From Amphritea sp. 1_MG-2023 (GTDB taxonomy: Bacteria; Pseudomonadota; Gammaproteobacteria; Pseudomonadales; Balneatricaceae): 64,000 nt of DNA. Positions 17,440 to 26,625 of this stretch are shown in pieces; position 1 is the first letter of the stretch; every line of letters begins with the position of its first letter. The DNA lies in assembly GCF_030547545.1 (NCBI RefSeq), contig NZ_JAUOQE010000007.1, forward strand, positions 62,001 to 126,000. Direction: 5' to 3'. The notes beneath the pieces were generated by a model. It ran no database searches. It had not been told where the DNA came from and was given only the letters and a program-made list of their open reading frames with translations. The translations under genes were made by a program, and so were the position numbers.

Positions 17440-18900
17440 ATGGCGGCATCCTCCACCCCTACTTTTTTTTGGCATGACTATGAAACATCTGGCGCGGATA
17501 CTAAACGTGATCGACCGTTGCAATTTGCCGGTATCAGAACCGATCAGGAGCTGAATATCATCGAAGAACCGGTGATGTTTTATTGTAAGCCGGCAGAAGA
17601 TTTGTTACCGCACCCTCAAGCTTGTTTGATTACCGGCATTACACCGCAAAAAGCCTTGCAAGAGGGCTATTGTGAGGCTGAGTTTATGGCCTTAGTGCAT
17701 GAGCAGTTAGCGCGGCCCGGCACCTGTAGCGTGGGGTATAACAGTATTCGATTCGATGATGAGATTACGCGCTATGCGCTCTATCGTAATTTTTACGATC
17801 CTTATGGGCGTGAGTATCAGAACGGTTGTTCCCGTTGGGATATTATCGATATGCTGCGGCTGACTCGAGCGTTACGCCCAGAGGGCATTGAATGGCCGGT
17901 GTATGAAGATGGTCGTCCGAGTATGCGCTTGGAAGATCTGACTAAGGCTAACGGTATCGATCATGGTCATGCGCACGATGCGTTGGCGGATGTGTATGCG
18001 ACCATTGCGATGGCGCGTCTGGTCAAAGAGCGGCAGCCAAAGTTATATCAGTATGCGCTAAATCATCGAGATAAAGTCACTATTCAGGGGTTACTGGATG
18101 TGATGAGCATGAAGCCGGTGCTGCATATCTCGGCGATGTTCCCCTCCGAATGGGGTAATGCGGCGGTAGTGGCACCGTTGGCTCATCATCCGGTGAATAA
18201 AAACGCGGTACTGGCCTTTGACCTTCGTTGTGATCCAACACCATTGCTCACCTTGCCGGTGGATGAGGTTCGTCGCCTGATATATACCCGCACGGAGGAT
18301 CTGGCCGAGGGCGAGCAGCGTATACCACTGAAGCAGATTCATGTTAATAAGTCGCCCATTATTGCACCCGCCTCGATGTTAACCGCAGTAGAAGCTGAAC
18401 GTTTAAATATTTCCGGTGATCTGTGTCGCTCACATCTGGCGTTGTTACGTAATAGTGCCGATCTCAAGCAGAAACTTGCCGAGGTTTTTTCAGCGAGCGA
18501 TTTTGAAGACGATTTTGATCCCGATCATATGCTTTATAGTGGTGGTTTCTTCACGGATACCGATAAGAAGGCGATGGATATCATCAGAACGACATCGCCG
18601 GATGAGTTGGGTCTGTTGGATTTAGCGTTTCAAGATACGCGTTTAGAGGAGATGTTTCTGCGCTATCGTGCACGTAACTATCCCTACAGCCTCAATGAAG
18701 AAGAGCGAGCTCGCTGGGAAGAGTTCCGGCAGTTGCGCTTGTTGGGGCCGAATAATGGCGGATATTTGACCATGACTGAGTTATTCAAACAGTTGAATGA
18801 GTTGTATCAGCAGCCCGATCTATCGGCCTCAGATAAAGAGATTCTTGAGGAGTTAGCGCTGTATGCGGAAGCGATCTATCCGATGGATGAGGTGTATTGA
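17440..18900 (+). CDS. sbcB: Exodeoxyribonuclease I
   Basis: ExoI degrades single-stranded DNA 3' to 5' in mismatch repair and recombination. The 486-residue length matches. The DEDDh nuclease motifs are clear: HDYETSG with D13 and E15, YNSIRFDDEITRYALYRNF in the middle, and HAHDALADVYATIAMARL with the third metal ligand and the H/D pair. The C-terminal SH3-like and helical ExoI domains follow (FPSEWGNAAVVAPLA; RYRARNYPYSL). Its stop overlaps the next gene's ATG by one base. Confidence 0.96.
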   Translation: MAASSTPTFFWHDYETSGADTKRDRPLQFAGIRTDQELNIIEEPVMFYCKPAEDLLPHPQACLITGITPQKALQEGYCEAEFMALVHEQLARPGTCSVGYNSIRFDDEITRYALYRNFYDPYGREYQNGCSRWDIIDMLRLTRALRPEGIEWPVYEDGRPSMRLEDLTKANGIDHGHAHDALADVYATIAMARLVKERQPKLYQYALNHRDKVTIQGLLDVMSMKPVLHISAMFPSEWGNAAVVAPLAHHPVNKNAVLAFDLRCDPTPLLTLPVDEVRRLIYTRTEDLAEGEQRIPLKQIHVNKSPIIAPASMLTAVEAERLNISGDLCRSHLALLRNSADLKQKLAEVFSASDFEDDFDPDHMLYSGGFFTDTDKKAMDIIRTTSPDELGLLDLAFQDTRLEEMFLRYRARNYPYSLNEEERARWEEFRQLRLLGPNNGGYLTMTELFKQLNELYQQPDLSASDKEILEELALYAEAIYPMDEVY

Positions 18901-19394
18901 TGAATCGTTTTGTGGCCATTCAAGCATTAGCACTGAGCGTGTTGACGGTTAGTTTTGCGGTGATGGCCGACAGAAAAGAAGATCTGATCGATCCGATTGA
19001 TTATGAAGTGATTCAAGCGGCGGGTCATATTGATTCGCCGGTTGATCCAGAGAGTGTTTATCGTTATCGACGGCGTGGTTTTGTCGATAGTGAACCGATG
19101 ATTGAAATCAAGCCTTACTCGATAGCGGAGCGTCAACTGCCGCCGCCGACCGTGGTGCCCTATAGTGAACCCGCCCCCGTAGAACGGGTCATTAGTGCGC
19201 AACAGAGCATCGCGCCGTTAACCGGTGAAGATAAGATTTTTGCACAGATTGCGCGAGATCAATTGGAGATCGAGTGTACTCTGGATGATTCACTGTCACA
19301 GTGTGAAGGCATCGAGATTGAACAACCTAAAGAACATAAACCCCGCTCACGCAGGGTTATTGATCGTCAGATTCAAACCTCAGGGACAAATTGA
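18900..19394 (+). CDS. Hypothetical secreted protein
   Basis: The 164-residue product has a Sec-type signal peptide (MNRFVAIQALALSVLTVSFA, cleavage near AVMA). The mature part is acidic to neutral, proline-rich in the middle (PPPTVVPYSEPAPVE) and ends with a basic tail (EHKPRSRRVIDRQI). Two cysteines lie close together in ECTLDDSLSQCEG. I do not recognise a family. It is translationally coupled to sbcB (TGATG), which is odd for a periplasmic protein, and its last 22 bases overlap the convergent protease gene. Confidence 0.65.
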   Translation: MNRFVAIQALALSVLTVSFAVMADRKEDLIDPIDYEVIQAAGHIDSPVDPESVYRYRRRGFVDSEPMIEIKPYSIAERQLPPPTVVPYSEPAPVERVISAQQSIAPLTGEDKIFAQIARDQLEIECTLDDSLSQCEGIEIEQPKEHKPRSRRVIDRQIQTSGTN

Positions 19395-22216
19395 GCGGCC
19401 TGTTTTAGCTCGGCTATCTCGGTATCACACAGCTGTTCGAGAGCGTGTTGATCGACCCCGTCACGCTGCTGTTCGCCAAACGAACGAACCGTGAGGCGAC
19501 GCTGTGTTAGCTGCCGATAGCTTGCTTTTAACCCTGTGAGTGTGAGCCTATCAATCGCCTGTGTGAGACGTTCTCGGCTATCAAAGTCGAGTTCTCCCCG
19601 ATCGATCTCCTGCCAGTAGCGTTCGCTGAGTTCCCCCATACGATTTTCCTTTTGATTGATGCGGGAGATCACACTGCGCTTAAAGGCCGCGAGTTGCTGA
19701 TTATCCATCGTGCTTAAGGTTGCAGCCATGTTTTCGATGAAACGATCGATCTGTTGTTCGAGGCCGAGAGGATTGGTGTTGGGTGATTGCACTACAAACG
19801 CTAGGCCCGGAGCTTGTCGCATCGGTAATGCTGTCGCAAAGACGATGTAGCCTAATTGCTGTTCGGTGCGTAGATCGCTGTAAAACGGAGCCGATAGTAT
19901 TTCGGCGAGTAAGGCATACTCTGCACGGCGTTGCATGGTACTGCTATCACCCTGAAAGTAGACGCTGATGGCCGAGTCGTTATGCTCTAGCGGTAAGGTT
20001 TGAGTCAGCGCTTTTGCCTTCGGTAACAGAATCACCGGCAGTGTATAATCGCTATCTGAGATCGCTTTTGAGGGCAGCCCTGTTTGCACGGTTTGCGCCA
20101 TCTGTAAGGCTTCTGCTTGGGTTAAGTTGCCATGGGCGAGTATGCGCACCTCGATCTGATTCAATAGCGTTGGGATAAACCCATTCAGTTTATTCAGCGT
20201 TACCTCTTCTAAGGCGGCTAGTTTTTTATTGCTGCTCCAGCTTTGCAGTAACAGATTATACAGTTCGCCGATGGTTTGATTGAAAGGCTTATCTTTACGA
20301 CTGTTTTCCAGTTCTTGAGTATATTTTTCTTTAATGCGAGCAAAGCTATGTTGATCGAATTGTGCCTGTTGCAGGCTGGATATCAGCGTGTTTAACAATT
20401 GCGGCTGTTTATCATCATAACCCGAGATACGCACGCTGAAGCCTCGCATATGGGGGTAGATACGGGTATTTAAGCCAGCGAGCGCGGCATCATAGAGGGT
20501 CTCATTTAACTGATCATTAATCAGTTTGGTATACAGCGCGGTCATTACCGCATTGCTCGGCGTTTGATTGGCCTGCGCGGAGATCACCGAGAAGAAGAAA
20601 TCGGCTTTCGGTAGTTTGAACGTAGTATCTTGCTGATGCCAGAGGGAATAGCCGTCTCGTTGCATCAGTCGTTGTGGCGATTGCTGTGCATGATCAATCG
20701 GTTTAAGGCTGAAATCATCGGCAATATAGGGATTGAGCTGACGCACCTGAAGCGACGAAGACATCTCAGGCTGTCGCCACTGTTGTAGGCGATCTGATGA
20801 GATAGCTTCAATGCTGTAATGCGCGTTAAACCAAGGGTCCTGTTGATCGGTGTTAAGTGATTTTGCCTGTAGGGTAATCAGTAGATTATCGGGGTTCATC
20901 TGATCGAGGATCTGATTGATGAGCGATGGTGCAAATTTTTCCATCAGATAGTCCGCGCTAATCACGTTAGCCGCGGGATAGCGTAGTAAATTTTGCGATA
21001 GACGGACGACTTCATGAATAGGCTCAGATTGTTCTTTAAAGCGGAAGCTGATGTCGCTGATTTTTTGCTCTTCTTGATAGAGCGCCGCAGAAATACCTTG
21101 CTGCTTGAGTAACTGAATCGCGGCAAAGGTGGTTTCGATCACTTGATTGTATTGCTTGAGTCCGGCATCGGTTAACGAGATTGATAGCTCAATCGTTGAT
21201 TGATCGGGCAGATCGAGCCCCTGATACGCGCTAAGGCTATTCACCCAACCTTTTGATTTAAGGGTTGAGAATAGGCTGCCTTTGCCTTCATACCCCAGCA
21301 TTGAGGCGATAAAGTGTACGGGTTTCTCGCGGTAATATTCTCGAGTCGCCTGTATGGGAAAGGTGAGTCTGAGCTGCTGTAGATCTTTCAGCGTTTTGAT
21401 ATTTTGTTGTTGAGGTAAGTTTTGATAGAGCGGTACAGCCGATATAAATGGCGTGGCGTGGTTATTTTTGATCGCTGAGAATTTTTCTTCAACCAGCGCT
21501 TTTAAGTCGTTTACCGAGGCTGGGCCGAGTACCACCACGGACATCAGGTTGGCAGAATAGTAGCGATGATAAAAGTCGATGAGGTCCTGACGTAGCTTGC
21601 CATCTTTATTGGAGAGCGTTGCTAAGCTACCGACAGCAAACTGACTCATGCTGTGTTCAGCGTTCATCAGGTGTTTACTTGCGGAGTATCCACGCCGACC
21701 ATCGTCTCGTAACTTAGATTGATATTCTGAGTTGACCGCATGACGTTCACGATCGACATACTTCTCAGCAAACAGGGGTTCGATAAAAAAACGTGAAAAG
21801 CGATCCAGTGCCGGTGCTAATTGATCGGCTTTAATGTCGAAAAAATAGTTGGTGTTTTCAAACGCGGTAAAGGCATTGTGATTACCGCCATGATTGCTGA
21901 TAAATTCTTGATAGCTGCCAGCTTCTGGGTATTTGTCTGTTCCGAGGAAGAGCATGTGTTCGAGAAAGTGAGCCAGCCCGAGGCGATGTTTCGGGTTTGC
22001 ATTTGAACCGATATTAATATTGACCGAGGCGGCCGCTTTATCGGTGGTCGGGTCAGAGATGACTAACACTTTCATCTCATTCGGTAGCGTAAATGTTAGA
22101 TAATCGCGCTGATCGGTGGGGCTTTTTTGTACGGCGGCAGAAACATGGCTAGCGGTGAACAAGAACAGTATGAAAAGCGTGTAAACAAAACGCTTATGGT
22201 TTAGCGTGTCGCGCAT
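19373..22216 (-). CDS. ptrA: Pitrilysin-family periplasmic zinc protease (protease III type)
   Basis: The 947-residue M16 peptidase has a signal peptide (cleavage near HVSA, residue 27) and four M16 domains. The inverted zinc motif HFLEH is at 83-87 and the third ligand E164 lies 77 residues later in AVNSEYQ, both intact. The substrate-positioning Arg/Tyr region is in the C-terminal half (EQQLGYIVFATALPMRQ). It resembles E. coli PtrA/insulysin and would degrade small peptides in the periplasm. It ends by overlapping the secreted-protein gene by 22 bases. Confidence 0.9.
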   Translation of the reverse strand: MRDTLNHKRFVYTLFILFLFTASHVSAAVQKSPTDQRDYLTFTLPNEMKVLVISDPTTDKAAASVNINIGSNANPKHRLGLAHFLEHMLFLGTDKYPEAGSYQEFISNHGGNHNAFTAFENTNYFFDIKADQLAPALDRFSRFFIEPLFAEKYVDRERHAVNSEYQSKLRDDGRRGYSASKHLMNAEHSMSQFAVGSLATLSNKDGKLRQDLIDFYHRYYSANLMSVVVLGPASVNDLKALVEEKFSAIKNNHATPFISAVPLYQNLPQQQNIKTLKDLQQLRLTFPIQATREYYREKPVHFIASMLGYEGKGSLFSTLKSKGWVNSLSAYQGLDLPDQSTIELSISLTDAGLKQYNQVIETTFAAIQLLKQQGISAALYQEEQKISDISFRFKEQSEPIHEVVRLSQNLLRYPAANVISADYLMEKFAPSLINQILDQMNPDNLLITLQAKSLNTDQQDPWFNAHYSIEAISSDRLQQWRQPEMSSSLQVRQLNPYIADDFSLKPIDHAQQSPQRLMQRDGYSLWHQQDTTFKLPKADFFFSVISAQANQTPSNAVMTALYTKLINDQLNETLYDAALAGLNTRIYPHMRGFSVRISGYDDKQPQLLNTLISSLQQAQFDQHSFARIKEKYTQELENSRKDKPFNQTIGELYNLLLQSWSSNKKLAALEEVTLNKLNGFIPTLLNQIEVRILAHGNLTQAEALQMAQTVQTGLPSKAISDSDYTLPVILLPKAKALTQTLPLEHNDSAISVYFQGDSSTMQRRAEYALLAEILSAPFYSDLRTEQQLGYIVFATALPMRQAPGLAFVVQSPNTNPLGLEQQIDRFIENMAATLSTMDNQQLAAFKRSVISRINQKENRMGELSERYWQEIDRGELDFDSRERLTQAIDRLTLTGLKASYRQLTQRRLTVRSFGEQQRDGVDQHALEQLCDTEIAELKQAAQFVPEV

Positions 22217-22529
22217 ATACTCAAACCTCTGGATATCAATGCGGTAGTTAAAAATGCAGACCGAGCGTCTGCTGATATTGACGCTGTTCTGCTTAGGCTG
22301 CCCCGCGATGTCATCGTTAGCGCCGTCATCGGCCTTAGCGGTTTCATCTGGTTACCTCTTTCTTTTATATATCATTGCTTTCTGGTTATATAGAGCCATG
22401 ATGAACAGAGCGTTGGACAGATATTTTTCAACTCGGTTCGATTGTTTCTTTATTGACTCGTGATGTTTTACAATCATCACGATAAGTTTTTGTTGTTATA
22501 ACTGTTTTTTTACTCGATGGATGGATTCT
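22217..22529. other. Intergenic region between the protease and DUF6394 genes
   Basis: This divergent control region of 313 bases contains a 69-codon frame with two hydrophobic stretches (22254-22463) but no ribosome site or family resemblance, so I do not call it. An AT-rich stretch near 22360-22390 could hold a promoter for the following operon. Confidence 0.3.
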
Positions 22530-22913
22530 ATGAATCGCGAAAAGGTTATTTACGCTTTCTTTATCGTACTCGCCTTAACCATGAACTTCGGCTTTTTTAT
22601 TGGCGACATCGATGATCCGGCACATCACAATGTCTATGAGTTTTTTGCCGCGATCGTTGTGAGCATTATCTGTACCATGCTTAAGTTTGGTGATCGGACG
22701 CATCTGGGAGCCTTGATGATGGCTACCAGTTTGGTGGCAGATATGCAGTTAGTCATTGCCGCTCTGATATGGGGCTATGGGGCTCAGTTATCCGCTAATG
22801 GGGTGACCAACGAAATGTTCAGCAGTGTGGTTTCGATGTCGGGGGGGGCGTTGCTAGCCAACATCGTTTCGGTGATTCTGTTGATGGTTGAGACCATTGT
22901 TGTACGCCGTTAA
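22530..22913 (+). CDS. DUF6394 small membrane protein
   Basis: The 127-residue product has four predicted membrane helices (about 6-26, 37-53, 63-84 and 100-122) and the sequence MNFGFFIGDIDDPAHHNVYEFF, which I recognise as the DUF6394 family. Function unknown. ATG 22530 has GGATGG about seven bases upstream; the in-frame ATG 22521 has no ribosome site. It ends 12 bases before the potassium channel gene, so the two are probably one operon and may work together. Confidence 0.75.
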   Translation: MNREKVIYAFFIVLALTMNFGFFIGDIDDPAHHNVYEFFAAIVVSIICTMLKFGDRTHLGALMMATSLVADMQLVIAALIWGYGAQLSANGVTNEMFSSVVSMSGGALLANIVSVILLMVETIVVRR

Positions 22914-22925
22914 GCGTCTATCGTT

Positions 22926-24614
22926 ATGAACGATATCTTCTACCTTATGTTACGTCGCCTGCGTCATCCGTTGATAACGCTGATTGTTATCTATTCGATT
23001 TCGATTTTGGGCTTCGTCATGATTCCCGGTCAGGATGATCAGGGCAATCCTTGGCGAATGGATTTTTTCCATGCCATCTACTTTGTCAGCTTTATGGGAT
23101 CGACCATCGGTTTTGGTGAGATCCCCTATGCTTTCACCGCGGCGCAGCGGGCTTGGACACTGGTAACGATCTACGGCACGGTGATTGCTTGGTTATATTG
23201 TATCGGCTCACTGTTATCACTGTTTCAAGAGCCTGTGTTTCGACGGATGCTGCGCAGTCGCTCATTCGCGAATGAAGTGAAGCGCTTCAATGAGCCATTC
23301 TATCTGGTGTGTGGTTATGGCATTACTGGTAGCGCTATCGTTGAAAAATTGTGCGATCGTGGGGTACGTTCGGTGGTGATCGATATCGATCAGGAACGTA
23401 TTGATGAGCTAGAAATTAATGGCTTAGTACTCCGAGTGCCGGGCTTGTGTGCCGATGCGTCGTTACCCGAGGTGCTCGATGATGCGGGCTTACAGCATCC
23501 TGACTGTATTGGTGTGCTGGCGTTGACGAACGATGATAATGTGAATTTATCGATATCGATTGCGAGTAAACTACTGCAGCCCAAACGTATCGTGGTGAGT
23601 CGCACGGAGTCGGAGGTTAATGCCCGTAATCTGGCTTCTTTCGGGACCGATCATATTATCGATCCGTTTAAGGATTATGCTGAGTATTTATCATTGGCGG
23701 CGCACGCACCCTATATGCATCTAGTCTATGATTGGCTCGTGAATCCCTTTCATCGGCCACTTTCCAGTGCTTATAAGAAAGCCAGTGGACGATGGATAAT
23801 TTGTGGTTTAGGTCGCTTTGGTAAAGCGCTGTATCGGGAGTTTGCTAAGCATGATGTTGAAATTGTACTGCTGGACGATAATGTTTTGCAGTTACAAGGT
23901 TACCCCAATACGGTGAAAGGCTTAGGCACAGAGGCTGCAACACTGCAAATGGCGGGTATTCATGAGGCGGTCGGTATCATTGCCGGCACCGATAATGATG
24001 CAGATAATCTCTCGATTATGATGACGGCGCGGGAGTTAAATCCGAAACTGATTACCGTGGTACGACAGAACTTGAATAGCAATACGCTGATCTATCAGCA
24101 CTCTAAAGCCGATTTTATTATGGAGCCGGGGCGGATTATCGCTAATCGGATTTTAGTGAAGCTCAAAACGCCTTTATTGTCTGTTTTTATTGCACAAATG
24201 AAGCAACAAGATGATGTTTGGGCGCATACATTGCTTAATCGGATGAGTAGTGTGGCCTCCGATGAAGAACTCGATAGCTGGTCTATCACCGTGGGCCCTG
24301 TGATGACGCCGGCCATCTGTGCGATTACGGCGGAAGGTATTGAGGTTAAGCTCAGTAATCTGATGAAAGATCCGCGTCATCGTAAGACTCAACTGCCCTG
24401 TTTTCCGTTGATGTTTCGACGCGATGGCGAGATTAAACTACTGCCTGGCGAACTGATGGTGCTGCAGGAGGGTGATGAAGTGCTGTTTTGCGGCCTCGCT
24501 GAAGCGAGTAATCAGATGAGTTGGAGTATCAATAATTATAATATTCTCTTTTATCTACAGACCGGCGAAGAGCCGAGTCATAATTTGTTGGCTAAACTAC
24601 TGAAGCGAATCTAA
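22926..24614 (+). CDS. Potassium channel family protein with two TrkA-N (RCK) domains
   Basis: The 562-residue protein has two membrane helices (16-33, 73-100) flanking a pore loop with the filter STIGFGEIPY (59-68), a variant of TVGYGD. Two Rossmann NAD-binding domains follow, starting at VCGYGITGSA (128-137) and IICGLGRFGKALY (about 289-301), then C-terminal TrkA-C-like regions. It should be a ligand-gated K+ or cation channel of the inner membrane. The Glu in place of Asp at the filter end is unusual. It lies between the DUF6394 and EamA genes, and its stop overlaps the next ATG by one base. Confidence 0.87.
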   Translation: MNDIFYLMLRRLRHPLITLIVIYSISILGFVMIPGQDDQGNPWRMDFFHAIYFVSFMGSTIGFGEIPYAFTAAQRAWTLVTIYGTVIAWLYCIGSLLSLFQEPVFRRMLRSRSFANEVKRFNEPFYLVCGYGITGSAIVEKLCDRGVRSVVIDIDQERIDELEINGLVLRVPGLCADASLPEVLDDAGLQHPDCIGVLALTNDDNVNLSISIASKLLQPKRIVVSRTESEVNARNLASFGTDHIIDPFKDYAEYLSLAAHAPYMHLVYDWLVNPFHRPLSSAYKKASGRWIICGLGRFGKALYREFAKHDVEIVLLDDNVLQLQGYPNTVKGLGTEAATLQMAGIHEAVGIIAGTDNDADNLSIMMTARELNPKLITVVRQNLNSNTLIYQHSKADFIMEPGRIIANRILVKLKTPLLSVFIAQMKQQDDVWAHTLLNRMSSVASDEELDSWSITVGPVMTPAICAITAEGIEVKLSNLMKDPRHRKTQLPCFPLMFRRDGEIKLLPGELMVLQEGDEVLFCGLAEASNQMSWSINNYNILFYLQTGEEPSHNLLAKLLKRI

Positions 24615-25531
24615 TGCCTTATTTCTTTCTGACCATGACGGTACTTTTCTGGGCCGGCAACTTTGTTACTGCGCGCGGTATTCATGATGATTTCCCCCCC
24701 TTAACCATGTCTTTTATGCGCTGGGGGTTGGCCCTGCTGATTATTCTACCGTTCGTGTTACCGCGTATTCGTCGGAAGTGGCCGGTTATTCGCGCTAATC
24801 TACCGATTCTGCTGCTGTTATCCTTATTGAGTGTGGTCTGTTTTAATTCGTTTATCTATCTAGGCGTACAGACGACTCAGGCAACCAATGCCACCCTGAT
24901 GCAATCGGCTATCCCGATTATTATTCTATTGATGACATCCGTATTCTTGGGTGAGACGGTTATGCGGCGGCAGTGGTTGGGCGTTTTTATCTCCTTGGCC
25001 GGGGTTATTATGCTGGTGGCTCAGGGGGATTTGCAGACGTTACTGACGTTTACCTTTAATAAGGGTGACCTTTGGATTCTTGCCGGTGTGCTCAGTTGGG
25101 CGGCTTATTCGGTGATGCTGCGCTTAAAACCCACCGAGCTGGATGGATTTACATTTTTCGGCTTGACCGTGATTGTGGGGGTTATCGTATTATTTCCCTT
25201 TATGCTGTGGGAGTTTCTCTTAGGTGCTAGACCGGTTTGGAACGTTCAGACGGTATCGGTGATCGTCTATATGGCGATCTGTCCGTCGATACTGTCATAT
25301 ATCTTTTGGAATAGAGGTGTGGCTGAGCTCGGGGCAGCCAAAGCGGGCTTATTTATTCATCTACTGCCGCCGTTTGGTTTGATTCTATCGGTTATCTTTC
25401 TCAATGAAGCCGTCGAAGCTTTCCATTTTATAGGGTTCGGGCTAATATTCAGCGGCATCTATTTGGCGATCATTACCGGTCGTCAGCATAATGAGAAAAA
25501 GTCACCGGCCTCACTGAACGCGGCTGAGTGA
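24614..25531 (+). CDS. EamA/DMT family transporter
   Basis: The 305-residue protein shows ten hydrophobic helices in two EamA repeats; the first begins MTVLFWAGNFVTARGIHDDFPPLTMSFMRW and the second SWAAYSVMLRLKP. PSILSYIFWNRGVAELGAAKAG is the typical ninth-helix segment. DMT carriers export amino acids or other metabolites, or act as permeases; the substrate is not readable. The start overlaps the channel stop (TAATG), so it belongs to the same operon. Confidence 0.88.
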   Translation: MPYFFLTMTVLFWAGNFVTARGIHDDFPPLTMSFMRWGLALLIILPFVLPRIRRKWPVIRANLPILLLLSLLSVVCFNSFIYLGVQTTQATNATLMQSAIPIIILLMTSVFLGETVMRRQWLGVFISLAGVIMLVAQGDLQTLLTFTFNKGDLWILAGVLSWAAYSVMLRLKPTELDGFTFFGLTVIVGVIVLFPFMLWEFLLGARPVWNVQTVSVIVYMAICPSILSYIFWNRGVAELGAAKAGLFIHLLPPFGLILSVIFLNEAVEAFHFIGFGLIFSGIYLAIITGRQHNEKKSPASLNAAE

Positions 25532-25554
25532 TTCACTAAAGTGAAGGAGTTTCT

Positions 25555-26418
25555 ATGCGTACACTGTTGGTTTCATTTTTTGCACTGATTATCAGTTTTG
25601 GTCTGATTATCCCTGATGCTGAAGCGAAACGATTGGGTGGTGGTTTTAGTTTTGGTAAATCCTATTCAACCCCTAAACGTGTTCAACCTGCAGCACCAAC
25701 GCAGCAAAAAGCCGCACCAACAGGAAGTAGTGCAAAAGCAGCGGGTCAGCCTCGTCGTAGCGGCTTTGGCGGCATGTTGGGTGGCCTATTAGCCGGTGGA
25801 TTGCTCGCTTCACTGTTTATGGGTGGGGCGTTTGACGGTATTCAGTTTATGGATATTTTGTTAATCGGTATCCTGATTTTTGCCGCTGTGAAGATATTCT
25901 CGGCGATGAAGAAACCTGCTCAGCCGCAGTATGCCACGCCGCAGCAGCGTCAAATGCCTGAAGCATCCGCAGAGGTTGAAACGCCCGCTTATCAGCACGA
26001 ACCGTCAGCCGCGAGTGGTGGATTTAGTTTCAGCGCCAATGAATTTGAGCTGCCCGAGTGGTTTAATGAAGCCGCCTTCTTGGAAGGGGCCAAGGGGCAT
26101 TTTAGTCATCTGCAGCAGGCGTGGGATAAGAGTGATTGGGATGATATTCAAACCTACACCACTGCCGAACTGTTGACTCAACTGCAACAAGAGCGCGCGA
26201 AGCAAACCGGCAGTCAGCACACCGAAGTGGTGTCTGTTATGGCTGAACTGGCGAACTTTATCGATAATGGTGATCATGTGATCGCCTCGATTAACTTTTA
26301 TGGTTGGTTGAAAGAAGATACGCAGGAAGCGACCGAGTTTAGCGAAATCTGGCATCTTCGTCGGGAGATGAATGGATCGGATACAAATTGGGTGATTGAA
26401 GGGATTCAACAGCCTTAA
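25555..26418 (+). CDS. Tim44-like domain membrane protein
   Basis: The 287-residue protein has a signal sequence (MRTLLVSFFALIISFGLIIP...AEA), a low-complexity proline/alanine linker, a glycine-rich segment GGMLGGLLAGGLLASLFMGG, a membrane helix (about 97-117, MDILLIGILIFAAVKIF) and a Tim44/import-inner-membrane-type domain from about 160 to the end (FLEGAKGHFSHLQQAWDKSD, EIWHLRR). This architecture is a known bacterial family, but its role is unsettled. AAGGAG lies six bases before the ATG. A terminator follows. Confidence 0.85.
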   Translation: MRTLLVSFFALIISFGLIIPDAEAKRLGGGFSFGKSYSTPKRVQPAAPTQQKAAPTGSSAKAAGQPRRSGFGGMLGGLLAGGLLASLFMGGAFDGIQFMDILLIGILIFAAVKIFSAMKKPAQPQYATPQQRQMPEASAEVETPAYQHEPSAASGGFSFSANEFELPEWFNEAAFLEGAKGHFSHLQQAWDKSDWDDIQTYTTAELLTQLQQERAKQTGSQHTEVVSVMAELANFIDNGDHVIASINFYGWLKEDTQEATEFSEIWHLRREMNGSDTNWVIEGIQQP

Positions 26419-26468
26419 AGGCATCAGGCTCGAGTGCTGAATGGCGCTTGAGTCTTTGACCCATGACG

Positions 26469-26504
26469 AAAAACGCAGCCATGATGAATGAGCTGCGTTT
26501 TTTT
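26469..26504 (+). terminator. Rho-independent terminator
   Basis: AAAAACGCAGC pairs with GCTGCGTTTTTTT around a 12-base loop after the Tim44-like gene. Confidence 0.85.
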
Positions 26505-26531
26505 GGTTTTAAAATAGGGCTAGCTGTTTAA

Positions 26532-26625
26532 GGGAAGGTGCGAATAAGTCCGTTATGTTCTCTGCAGACATGAGAATGGCCAGATACGCGAAAGCCAGAG
26601 GCGTAATTGACTTATTCGCACCTTC
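26532..26625. mobile_element. Short (94-bp) IS5-ended MITE with TTAA target duplication
   Basis: The ends GGGAAGGTGCGAATAAG and CTTATTCGCACCTTC are inverted repeats; TTAA flanks both sides (26528-26531 and 26626-26629). The copy is nearly identical to 39981-40074. The right TTAA supplies the TAA stop of yaaA on the minus strand, so insertion occurred exactly at the end of that gene without damaging it. No transposase is encoded. Confidence 0.9.

Noticed and set aside
22254-22463. 69-codon hydrophobic frame between ptrA and the DUF6394 gene
   Set aside because: No ribosome site, no recognisable family, and it occupies a divergent promoter region.
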